Source of the DNA: Kryptolebias marmoratus
Lineage: Eukaryota; Chordata; Actinopteri; Cyprinodontiformes; Rivulidae
Reading direction: 5' to 3'
Assembly (NCBI RefSeq): GCF_001649575.2
Contig: NC_051434.1
Location: forward strand, 16,444,691-16,508,690
Length of the DNA stretch: 64,000 nt
Shown: positions 23,440 to 34,500 of the stretch, piece after piece
Numbering within the stretch: the first letter of the stretch is position 1
How the letters are laid out: the number at the start of each line of letters is the position of its first letter
Made by a program: the position numbers and the translations under genes
The notes under the pieces: model-generated
Seen by the model: the letters and a program-made list of their open reading frames with translations, nothing else
What the model was told of the DNA's origin: nothing
The model's database searches: none

Positions 23440-23570
23440 CTGGTGAAAATGTCTGTTAGCGAAATATCTCATGAACCACAGAACGTATCTTAATGAAACT
23501 CTCAGGAAGTAATCAGTGGATGCACGTCTTCAGCTGATTAACTTTTGGAGTCATTATGATTTAAACAACA
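23440..23570 (-). repeat. Dispersed repeat family B, 3' portion
   Basis: The plus strand reads GTCTGTTAGCGAAATATCTC, ATGAACCACAG and CTTAATGAAACTCTCAGGAA, which is the reverse complement of the family B 3' end (GAGATATTTTGCTAACAGAC). Confidence 0.6.
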
Positions 23571-24590
23571 AGTGGCAGGCACCTTTAAAGTTTCTCTGGG
23601 AACTTTTCAAGTTTGTGTTTTTGTGCAAAAGTTGGACAACTTCCTCTGGAACTCTGTCAAAAAATAAAAATAATCACCCGTTCAAATCGTATGTGTACTC
23701 CTCCAGTCTGGCAGGTGTTAAACAGCTCTGGGCACAAAATCACACAAACAAAAGAAAGGTTTTTTTACCCACAGGAAGTCACTCAGGAACATTTCAATCC
23801 ATTTACCTTCCACGAATACATTTCTGCAGCCTGTTCCAGATATCCAAGAACTGCCACAATGTTACTTTAAACCTCAGTCTCTACAGAAACAGTGTTTAAA
23901 CAACTTATGCAGTGATAAAACTCACTGCTTTTAAAGCTCTCTCCATCCGTATTCAGACCTCAACATGTCTTGTTTTGCTTTCAGTTCAGTTTTTATCCCT
24001 CCTCTTGACTTTTGGCTCACATGTTGCTACAACACTAAGCTTGTGCATTTATTTCTATTGATCAACACTGAGTAACATTTCTGGAAGTTTTACAGCCGTG
24101 CAATGAGCTGAAGGCTGAGGTGCAAAACTACTAGTTCCTCTGGCTCCATCTAGTGGTGAAATTTAAAAAAGATTTGAGGGAAGTGCCTTCTAATAAGTCA
24201 AATACTTTCTTTTGTTTCAGCTGCTGTGTGCACAATGCAATGATTTTTGTAACTTTATCATCTCTAAATGTTAGAAATACTTGACTCCATTTAACTGAAA
24301 ACAAATGTGGTCAAATCCTACGACCACATCACAGCTAAGTAAAATCTAAATATGAACTAAATCAATATCATGTTTTCTAGGAAATTCGAGTTCACAAAAA
24401 AGTATCCATGAACTTTAAACTGTATTAAACCGGCCAGTCCCTATACCTCTTGCCACGAGACAAACAATTACTATTTGTCCGGTTTCTTTTGCAGCAAGGA
24501 TTTAGATATATCATCAATATAACTATAAATCAACAAGAGCATGAAAGAAAACACTACATTAAGCAAAACTTGTCATATATAGAAAGCCAT
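23571..24590. other. Non-coding sequence downstream of txnl4a
   Basis: AT-rich, no exon seen. It contains a TCCATCTAGTGGTG block near 24146 that is common in fish dispersed repeats. The txnl4a transcript is expected to end near 24590. Confidence 0.4.
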
Positions 24591-24591
24591 G

Positions 24592-24597
24592 TTTATT
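24592..24597 (-). terminator. Candidate txnl4a polyadenylation signal (AATAAA)
   Basis: Minus-strand AATAAA lies about 320 bases beyond the txnl4a stop codon, in AT-rich sequence. It is the best hexamer seen; no transcript evidence is available. Confidence 0.4.
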
Positions 24598-24917
24598 CCA
24601 ACAGTTAAATATGGAGTCTTAAACAATGCGTCTGATCTGATTCACGCTTATTTCACAGAAATAAGCCTTTGAAGAACAAGGAACACATAAATCTACCTAA
24701 CAGAGTTTGCTCACCTGAAACACAAATGGCACAAAGTAACATGATTCAGACCACTGAGAACAACACTGTCCTGCTTCACAGAGAAGGTAAAAAATGGTGA
24801 ACAACTATCCTCGACTTTCGTTAGTTGTAGTTGCTTATCTGTGCCACAGTAATAAGGGAAAACACAACACAGAGAGGCAACGGAACAAACAAAGAAGACA
24901 AACAAATAAAAAATAAA

Positions 24918-25089
24918 TCAATATCTGTATTTTGTGGAATAATCCTTGGGGGACACCACCAGACCTCTTCCTTTTCTCGCTCCTCGGTAAACCGTTTCAA
25001 CAATGTCTATCATCTCCTGCTTGTCCTCAATGATCCAGTTGATCTTATTGTTATTACCGGTGCCCAAATCAATCATGATGTGTTTGTTT
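24918..25089 (-). CDS. txnl4a: txnl4a coding exon 3
   Basis: 172 bases, completes the split Arg then NKHIMIDLG to KYRY and stop TGA. Acceptor CTCCCAG. Confidence 0.95.
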
Positions 25090-26167
25090 CTGGGAGAGAA
25101 TAGAAAAAAAAAAAGAAGAAAAACATCATTTTACAACTCTGAGTCAGACATCTTTTGCCGTTTAGTTTGTTTGTTTTTGTCACTTTTTTTTTTTTTTTTG
25201 CACCGATCCCGTTGCCGTGTTTTCGTCCGAGCCCTACCTGAAAAAGAACATGACAGTGCAGGGGTCGTACAGCTCGTACATCTTGTTGAAATCAGGCACT
25301 TCTGTGATGTCCACAAGGTAAATGACGGCAAAATTCTTTACCTGTGGGAAAAGAGCAAGAGAAGTAAGAACGGCAACGTCTGCTCACCAACACAGCCAGA
25401 ACAAAAACAAGCCAAAATAATAATAAAATAAAAAAACACTAAAAAGACACATAACCCTTCACATTTTATATCCTGTCAAGAAACTGTTCAAGCAACCAAA
25501 CCTGCAACCTTTAAAATCAGTGATTTTAAACCAACCTGGCAGAGTTAAAAAAGCTTATAAATATAATTTAAACTTAAAAATGACAATAAAAAATGAGTTT
25601 TCTTTATTTTAAAACCACTGCAGCCCAACAAGAGCACAAAAACAAATGAAAAGACACTAATGATACACAAACATGTGAACTAACTTAAACTTAAGCTGAA
25701 AATCTCTGAATTTCAGGGTTTTAAAATAATTATTGTTGCTACTATTGATAACGGTTTCCCAGACTGACCAGTAGCATCTGCTTGAAGCTCTAAGCGTGTG
25801 GAAACACAGATTTATATATAATAAGTACACTAATCCAGCAGGTTCAAGTAAATAAATAACAGGGTATTTAAAAGTGCTTGAAGATTATGTTGTTGTTTTT
25901 TACTTCAACATGAAGATCATCACTGGAGCCATCTGGACAGTATGTATTGGCACTAAATTTATGAAAAAACAAGTGAAGTGACTTCTGCAGGAGTTAGGGG
26001 GGAAACATTCAAACCTTTTCAGCAATGCTGTACAAAACTTCGTCCATTTTCATACACGTCGGGTCCCAGTCGTGTCCGAAGCGGATAACAAGGACTCTGT
26101 CCTCCTCGGACAGAATGGCCTGGTCCACCTGCCAGCCATTGTGGAGATGTGGTAACATGTACGACAT
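24918..26167 (-). CDS. txnl4a: Thioredoxin-like protein 4A / U5 snRNP Dim1 (complete, 3 exons)
   Basis: Joining 26167-26015, 25341-25238 and 25089-24918 gives 429 bases and a 142-residue protein, the usual Dim1 length. It starts MSYMLPHLHNGW, contains IRFGHDWDPTCMKMDEVLY, VKNFAVIYLVDITEVPDFN and NKHIMIDLGTGNNNKINW, and ends DYSTKYRY. Dim1 adopts a thioredoxin fold without the CxxC active site and is a core subunit of the U5 snRNP and U4/U6.U5 tri-snRNP, required for pre-mRNA splicing in the nucleus. Introns are 673 and 148 bases with GT-AG ends; the first donor (AAG/GTTTGA) departs from consensus. The sequence is almost invariant relative to the vertebrate proteins I remember. txnl4a and txnl4b are distinguished by this near-identity to Dim1. 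Confidence 0.97.
25238..25341 (-). CDS. txnl4a: txnl4a coding exon 2
   Basis: 104 bases, from VKNFAVIYLVD to VMFFF plus AG of a split Arg codon. Acceptor CCCACAG, donor GTAGGG. Confidence 0.95.
26015..26167 (-). CDS. txnl4a: txnl4a coding exon 1
   Basis: 153 bases, 51 codons, from ATG (26167-26165) to AEK. Phase 0 donor GTTTGA. Confidence 0.95.
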
Positions 26168-26458
26168 CTTCGGTCCAGGATTGGTCGATATTACCCGGAG
26201 AACTGTAACAGAGTTGTCAGTAAAGCCGTCAGATGGAGTTGGTTAGCTAACGTTAGCCGAGGGAAAAAATCGAAAGAGAAAGGAATGAAGCCTTCCAAAT
26301 AGGAAAACTAACAAAATGTTATTAAAACAATTACCTTTAAATTTAAAAATGCCTACAATATGACAAAATACCAGTAAAAGTTAACGGTTTATTTCAAGAC
26401 AAAGGTTGGATGTTGCTTCTCTTGAATGTAGCCGCACGGACAACAAACCGCTCGGTGT

Positions 26459-26466
26459 TGACGTCA
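26459..26466. promoter_or_regulatory. CRE (TGACGTCA) in the txnl4a promoter
   Basis: A perfect palindromic CREB/ATF site lies about 290 bases upstream of the txnl4a ATG. A second related site, TTACGTCA, lies at 26498-26505. The spacing fits a TATA-less housekeeping promoter. Binding is inferred. Confidence 0.45.
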
Positions 26467-26519
26467 TCAAATCTGCGACTCAGGAGACTCGACGTCTTTA
26501 CGTCATGTCTCTGCGTCCA

Positions 26520-27600
26520 TTTCCTTTAAGCTTTCTATATTCAAAACATAGACTGTATATAACATTATATAATTGAAAATAACAGTCTAATTATTGATAA
26601 AACGATATTATTATGTGTTGATGACTAAATCATTTAAATTCATTTACCCGCCTACTTTATCTTGTTTAGGACTGATACAGGAACAAGCAGAAGAAACCAA
26701 GCATATTCTATCAGACTACAGACATATTATAACTTTTTACATTATTGTTGTCTTAAACTCACACCTACAGTGAATTTAGTATCACCAAATGAGCTAATAT
26801 GCATGTTTTTAGACTTTGGGAGGAAACCAGACCACAAGAAGAAAAATATCCTACAAAAATATGTAATATTTTTATGGAATATATATATATATTAAATTAA
26901 GAGAATCTATGCAAAGTCACTTAGATAAGTAGAATAAATTAAAGTAACTAAAGCAATTGAAACATGGTTCTAGGTTTTGCTTCCTAAACAGTAAAACAAA
27001 AGTAAAATATCTAAGTGAAAAAAGTATGTCTGGTATGGAAGTATCTAAATAAAATTTTTGAATGTTTACAACCTAAAGATCTTAGGTGGGCTTTCAGTGG
27101 TATTCAAAATAATCCAAGTTATTGAAAAAAAAAGAATATTGAAGGAAAACATCTCTTCATGTATTGAATTTAGGTAAAAAAGCTTCTCCTATGAAATTGA
27201 AAAAACATCGTAAGTAGTGCATGTATGCATTACCATATGTGGTTTAGAGAAGGACTGCAGACTCAAACTGCTCATTCCAGAACAAGAATAAATATTTGAT
27301 TGTGTTCCTGCACTCCAACTTCTAGGAATAGGTTACCTGTATGAACCATGCAGCAAAAACCTTAGTATTTGAAAGCCTTAAAATATTATTCACGAACATG
27401 TAAACAATTTAAGAAAAACAATAGGCATTATTTAGTAAAAAATGAGCAAGAGTCAAACTTTTTACATGCTTACCTATCTCTTAACATATGCAAATTGACA
27501 CAGTTAACCTTTTACCAAGTAAAACATTCCTCTTTGCTGCTCTATTGGTTCAGAAATTTTAGTTTATCATTGTATTAATTCCATTTACTCTGCTTTTTTT
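26520..27600. other. AT-rich intergenic sequence between znrf2 and txnl4a
   Basis: No exon or recognisable repeat. The strong AT bias (for example a TA run at 26880-26892) makes the short open frames here uninformative. Confidence 0.45.
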
Positions 27601-27615
27601 ATTTTAAGAAGCTAT

Positions 27616-27621
27616 TTTATT
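27616..27621 (-). terminator. Candidate znrf2 polyadenylation signal (AATAAA)
   Basis: Minus-strand AATAAA about 890 bases past the znrf2 stop; another lies at 27682-27687. The repeat-free 27620-28511 stretch would be a long 3'UTR, as is usual for znrf genes. Confidence 0.35.
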
Positions 27622-28511
27622 CACGGTGCAGGAACACAGAAACTTAAAACTGTTCTAATACAGGAAGACAAAGATAAAACATTTATTGTTGTGCAATTTA
27701 TTACAGTACAATCAGGAGGAGAAAAAAAAGACAGACAACAGGGTTTAAAGATTAAAGAAAAACTTTCCAGTCTATGACATAGCAGCACATTATGGCACTC
27801 CTTAGAAAGAGTATAAATCACTAGATAGGTATCAACTTTTCCTTAATTCCACGACTAAACGCCACAATCACATTACTGTGGTGCTAAATGGCCATGTGAT
27901 TCACAAGTTTAACTATCACATGTTATATAATTTGGTGTTTGACACATGATTGTTTAACAAACAATATCGGTAGCCAATTTGGAATAAAATTAAGATCTAT
28001 TCTCTGACTACCATCCACACAGCAAATCATCCCTTAAAGCTGATATAGGCTTTGTTTTGAAAATCTGTTTGGCTATTTTTCATATTGCACAACATCCACA
28101 CTCTGACCAAGTCTGTCAGCGGTAGCTTGAATCTCCTTTGCAACACGTTGGATAAAGAAGTCCCTCGCTGTAAAACCACACCCCGCTCAGCCTGACGGGA
28201 TCGGGCTCCAGGCCGCACACACAGTTGCTTCAGGGCCAACAAGCAGCAGAGGGAGCGTTCACATACATCAGGGAGACGACGCGCCTCCACCAGTGGTTCT
28301 TTTAACATGGAGATACACATCCAAATGTCTGTCACTGTTCTGTGAGGCAATATAAAAAAAACAAACAAAAAAAAAATTTGACGCATCATAATGTCTTAGA
28401 ATCCCTGAGGAAGGCCGATGCTTCGCTGGAACAGGCAGGGTTGGGATTAGGTTTGAGGGCGCGGCCAGTCGCAGTGATGAGGAGCGGACTGAAGCGGCAC
28501 CTCTGCAGCTC

Positions 28512-28569
28512 CTACTCGGCAGGATGCTCCGGACATGACCGATTCACCTCAAACCACTCATCTATGCAC
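28512..28569 (-). CDS. znrf2: znrf2 coding exon 4 (end of RING)
   Basis: 58 bases encoding GCIDEWFEVNRSCPEHPAE and stop TAG. Acceptor GTTGTAG. The terminal residues are AE where mammalian ZNRF2 has SD (from memory). Confidence 0.92.
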
Positions 28570-31500
28570 CTACAACACAGAGAGGAAGGTGTAACACAAA
28601 CGTTTAGTGTCTTACGGTGAGAGGGTTGTACAACAAAATGGCGGAACTGCATTTAACTCTGCAAAAAACAAAACACTACGGGTAAAGAAAACTCGTAATG
28701 GCTAAATCACTAAAAATCGTGGTTAGTCTGGTGGGTGGCTATCCTCTGTGAACTGAAACAGAGGCTGGGGCAGTGGGTTGCCAAGATAAAAATATAGGCT
28801 TCCACTAGATCAGATGAGCACAAGCCTGCTTTACGTTTTCCACCATTATTGGTGCAGATGTAACTGATCTCAGCAAGAACACAACCACCTCTAACTTCTT
28901 CTACTTCTAGTTTTAAAGGGCGGCAAATCTAACCCAGGGGTGGCCAATCCTGGTCCTCGAGAGCCACTATCCTGCATGTTTTACTTGTTTCTCTGCTCCA
29001 ACACACCTGGTTTAGAGGTTAAATCACCTCTTCATGTTTTGCAGACGCCTGTTAATCACCCATTGATTCAAATCAGGTGTGTGGGAGCAGAGAAACAAGT
29101 AAAACCTGCAGGATGGTGGCCCTCCAGGACCATGGTTGCCTACCCCTGATCTAACCTGAACCCAGTGAGGTTCTAATGTTGTCACTTTTACTGCACCATA
29201 CCATATACAGCCCAATATGTCTGGATGGATGAATAGATGAATGGACGTATTGACCCGTTAATGGATAGACGGATTGATATTATAGACAAACATAAATAAC
29301 TTGAGTTACAAATAGGTACTTTTTTCATTTCCCTGACAAGTTAGATAAAATGACCGAGGTCTGGTTACATTTGCTAGCCGGGACTTTTAAAAGTGGACTA
29401 ATGTCAATACTGCGTCTTTGTTTGTTCATCGTTAGAAAAAGTTCAGATATTTGTGGTCTCGACTTTTACGCTTTTATTCTGAGCCAACCTCCTGCTGACG
29501 GTAGCTTTATACTTCAGAACTGACGTTCTTACAAGCAAGCAAATAAACAATATATGGCAAAATGTCAGACGGTGGATAAGACTATGTTTAGGAGGTTTAT
29601 TTCTTTTACTCAAAGTTATGGTTTGTCTTTATTCTTCATCCTCAAGAACGGCTCTGCTTCAGGGAATTTTACAGATAGTACCTGAGAGGCACCCCTTACA
29701 TATACTCCAAGGGCTAACAGATAGCGTGAGTCATTTGCCTAAAGACTTTATCTGTTAGAGACAGATATTAAGCTAAGATTTGGTGTGGCAGTAGCTAATG
29801 CTCACCCACAACACACACTGTGGCGTGAATTAATACATTGCGCAACATCTCATGATATCTTGGGCGTTCTTGCACAACATAATGTTAAAAGTTTGACCTA
29901 AACGTCTACATCTCCTTCTTTTCTCAACGTAAGCTGACCTTGGTTTAAAACTCTGGCATGAAACGCGGGGGGGTGATATGCATTCCTTCAAGAAATGCTG
30001 GGACTTTCATTATTTTAACGCCTTTGTCACGCTCTCCCGCCACACTCGGCCTCGCTGCGTGTTCCTGTGAGCGCTTCTCACCCTTTGTGGTAGATGCAGA
30101 GGCAAGGCAGCCTGGCGATGGTGTCCCCCTGCTCCAGCTCGTCTAAACAGATGGAACATTCCCCAGAGTCCCTGGACAGGATGTCCTCTGAGAAAGACAA
30201 AAAAAAATGGACAAAATGAGCGGAGAGCTGCGCCAAACGTTCACGACCACCGAATCCTGCGCAACCATCTGTTCAGCCTTGGATACCAGAACACCTTTTA
30301 TCGTGTGAGCCCAGATAAGGCTCCATATAGGCTCTGTCACGTATGAAGTGTCGTTTAACTTTTAATGAAACCGTTCTATGTTCTATTTTGTTGCATAAGA
30401 ATAGTATAGGTGAAGAAAAAAAAAAAAAAAAAAAGGCAACAACCGCATGGGCTTTACGCATCTGTACGCCCGTGATAAGATAATACGACATTTGACCCTG
30501 TCCAGCAGATGAGCTGCGTTTGCACATTTATCAGCGGCGTGCACACTCCCGCCGACGTGTGCGCACGGACCCGGAAACGCAACAAGAGTTCTCCTTTTGT
30601 TCGCACACATGCAAACTCATTAAGCGTGGCGATGGAGTTGCACAAAATGGCTGCTGTGTGTTTACAACTGTTCTCCACAGACGGCATCTGTTTTTTGCTC
30701 GTTCCTGTCTGTGCGCATGTAGGTCTGTGTGCGCGCGTGTGTGCGCACTCGTTACAGGTGCTCAAACTCTACACGCACGTACACCGGTGGCTGCTTAGAC
30801 GTGCAGACGCATCACATATTGAGATTAGGCTTTGACATTTTTCTGCTGCAGGTGCGTTCTTTTGTGGTTTTGCACAAACGCCTCGTATTCATTTCACTTC
30901 TCTTTTCCTCTGACGGTTTCAAGTTAGAACGTCACCCAAATCAGTAATCAGATGGGAACGTACAGCTGCATATTGAACGAAACAGCAGTAAATTACAAAC
31001 GGATCAAATTTAATTAGCCATGCTACTAAGTTCCTACAACAAAACAGAATATTTGATTCACTATTCTTTAAAGCATTTCTCTATGCAGATGCTTTAAAGG
31101 GCTGCTACAGTTTGAGTCTGGGACTCTTCAAGGTTCCAGTGCGGCAAACATAATAAATATATCTTCATTAAAGGGTGGTTGGTGGTGGCTGTGTATGACT
31201 AGCAATTTTATGGTGACTTGATTTGCTGTGAGCATCCATGCAGACTGGAACAGGGTCCTCAAAAACTAACAGGAACATGTAGTTTCTGTAGGTGGTTTTC
31301 CATCTGAACAGTTGCAGCTGAGTGTATATGACCCTCATCAGCCAACTTGTGCTTCCTTAGGCTAAAAATATACTCCTTATAATATGAGTTTAAGTGTTTC
31401 TGATATCCTCCTCACATTTACTGAAGTTTCATGTTGGGAAAATCAACTGTAACGCTCCCGCAAAACTGGAATTCTAACTCAGACTGTGTTTGAAGTGTTC

Positions 31501-34500
31501 CTTTGTTTATAGTATTGTGGTTATTGTATAAAATACTAAATAGAGGATAGGGGACGGCTCAATGTTTCTGCACTTTAAACACTAATTGAATTATAAATGA
31601 GTATTTACAGCCAGGCGTCGCATCAATAAAACCCAGCAAGAAACGCTTGTATGCGGACCTGAATGTGAAGCGACGGACACCAGTAATTGTCTGGTTTTGG
31701 TTGAAGAAATGTAATTAACATCTTCCGCTCTAAAAACACTGTCCAAAAAAATATTTTGACATATATGACGCACTTTTTTGGTCGTATTTTATTTACGTTA
31801 CACAAGCATGGACTGCAGCTGAACCTTCAAAATACTAAAATTCTTTATTATTACCTACAGAACATCTCTGTGCAGAACTGATTTTAGAGCTGTAGTATGT
31901 GTGCAAATATTTAAAAAAAAAAAAAGGGGGCCGCACAGCATTATAACGGTTGGCAAGCAGCTTGTGTTACGTAAACGTTGTGATTCGCAGTTAGCACGTT
32001 TAATGTTTCGACTTGAATGTTTTAAAGATAGTTTCAGTTCACACTTTTCTAATCATTTCTTAAGCCATGCAGCTCGGACACAGGAGGCAAGCTACATTAG
32101 ACAAGTCTAGTTAAAAAGGCACTTTCAATAAGTTTTAAAGTCATAACAACGAGCCGCAGACATTAGCATTAGCTTCAGTTAGCCTGCTGCGTAGGCTCAG
32201 AATCGCAATGCATTATGGTCCATTTCCACCGACTGTAGGGGACAACGTCTGTCGACTACTTTTATCGCACCGCATGACAAGTTTCTAGGGGACTATACGG
32301 TGGATAAAAACTTACAATTCCAAACACCACTACAAAATGGCTGACTACAAGGCCTTACATGTAGATAATCTCCTGACCTAATCTGGCCTGAAAATTCAAC
32401 ATGGCCGCCTTGCAGGTGAAAGGTGGTGATAGACACGGCAAAGAACATTTTATATTCACCTCCGTCAGTTTGTACCTCACTAAATCAGTCACAAAGACAA
32501 CACTGAACGACTTCTATGAGGAAACACGTCGGATTATTGGCCTGTGCTGCTAACAGCAGTTAGCCTGGTTACTGAACACAACAACTGGTTTCTGCCTTGC
32601 ACTGAGCACACGGTTGAGTTGGGTGTCACGTTATCCCCAGATCCGAGTTCAGACTTTCATCTATTTGGACAGTTAATGCAGACAATGAAGCTGGCTGCCT
32701 ACATCAGCGTGTTTATTAGCAAGGGGATTTCCTAACGCAATCCATTTCTGCGTTTACACATGCGCTGCCATGTTCCCAGTGAAACTGTTACCATGTGAGC
32801 TGTACAAATGGCTAACTGAACCGGGTGCACGGGCCAAGAAAACAAAAACAGAGCTGGATGAATGTTTAACGCATCCACAAGTGTCCTGCTACGAAGAAAA
32901 GATGTACGAGTAAACCCAAGCATTCATTATTTATGAATAAAGTGTCTTTCAAGAGCACAAGTGCACCTTTTGCTTGACTTTTTTCAAAGTAGCACAACGT
33001 TTAGCAGCATGAACTAAAAAGCTAGCTGTAACTTCTTTCTTTCCTAATTCACATGTGTGCAATGCGCTTTTCCTACAGAACCATTTTTTGGTTAATTGCA
33101 GTAAGATTAAACAATTCATAACAATTCACGAAAGCACACAAGAGCAATGCAACTGCACTGATAAAGCAGATGCGTACTGATGCAGTTTGAAGATTAATTT
33201 TATTCCTTTTAATGATTAATTAGCTGATTTAATCTATTTAATGATTAAATAGATTAAAGAGCAAGGTAGCATGTTTGTTTCTACAAATATCCATTAGAAA
33301 AAAAATAACACAAATCCCCTGTATTCAGTTCTTTTGGGGGAAAATCCTGCTTTTGGTTGCACTTCTTGCTGTTTATCAATGTTGGGGGTTTTTTCAACAG
33401 TGACACCAGCTGTTCAGGAGGAGAACTGCAGCAACACCGGCATAAACAGCAACAAACCTTTTGAAAGAGTGCTTTAATCTGGTTGTGGAGATGAACGAAT
33501 ATTCCAGAATTGATTTGTGTTTTATTGTTTATAATGTAGAAAATACATTATGCTGCTCACTGCTGAGATACTGAAAGAGCGTTAAACCAGCTGGCTGTTT
33601 CATTATTTTGCACTAGACCTCACAATTGTGTATCGTTTGTCAATTGTGAGTCTGGTTTTTTTTTGTGGTTTGTACTGTAATTTCAAATGAAAATCTGTTT
33701 GTAAGCAGCCATTTTTATTAGGTACTCACTAAATTACATAGAATCACTTCTTTGCTTTGCTGTATTGTATTGCAATCAATCAAAACAGAATTAAGGGCTG
33801 AACTGTACTGCATTAGTTTTTGTTGCTTATGTATCTTTAATGACTTTGATCATTGGCAGTATACTGAGATAGGTATCACAATGTTGGCCACCGACCAAAG
33901 ATGTATGACTCAAGTATGTACAAGTACTAACATTTTTGTGGTCCATGTACCTATAGGTGGTTTTGTGAGTCTTTGTCGGATTTTGACACACAAAATTATA
34001 GTGGTAGAGATCTGTGATCCTAACAATTGACAGCTGAAGTACACAAGCATTGCTAGAAGGCTAATTCAGCAAAGCCATGATGACAACATAACAGTCTTAA
34101 TAATCAATTTACAATATTATCCATTTATAAAAACTGTTTTCACCTTTTGTAACAAATATTAAGTAAGAAAAATTTGTTTATATGTTTATTTGGCCTCTTT
34201 AGAACATCTCAAGACCTCTCACTTTGTGTTTTAGTTATGGGAACAATCATTTGAAAGCACCATCATTTGCCTTTGTTCATTGTTCAGTTTAAAGCAGACG
34301 ACTGAGTTTCACATATTGGTTTCTGTGCCTCTTTTGAGCTAAATTAAACAAGTCAAAAAGAGGAATTTAGGACTTAATAGCTTGCCATTATTAACAAACG
34401 TATATATAACACTAAAATGAACACCGAGTCATGCCGCACAAAGATCAACACTGACACAGTCTTACTGTTATACGTGAGGCGGGTTTTGCTGAAACACATG

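Noticed and set aside
24140..24160. Possible second CTCF site (CCATCTAGTGGTG)
   Set aside because: It does not fit the CTCF core well and resembles text common in fish dispersed repeats.
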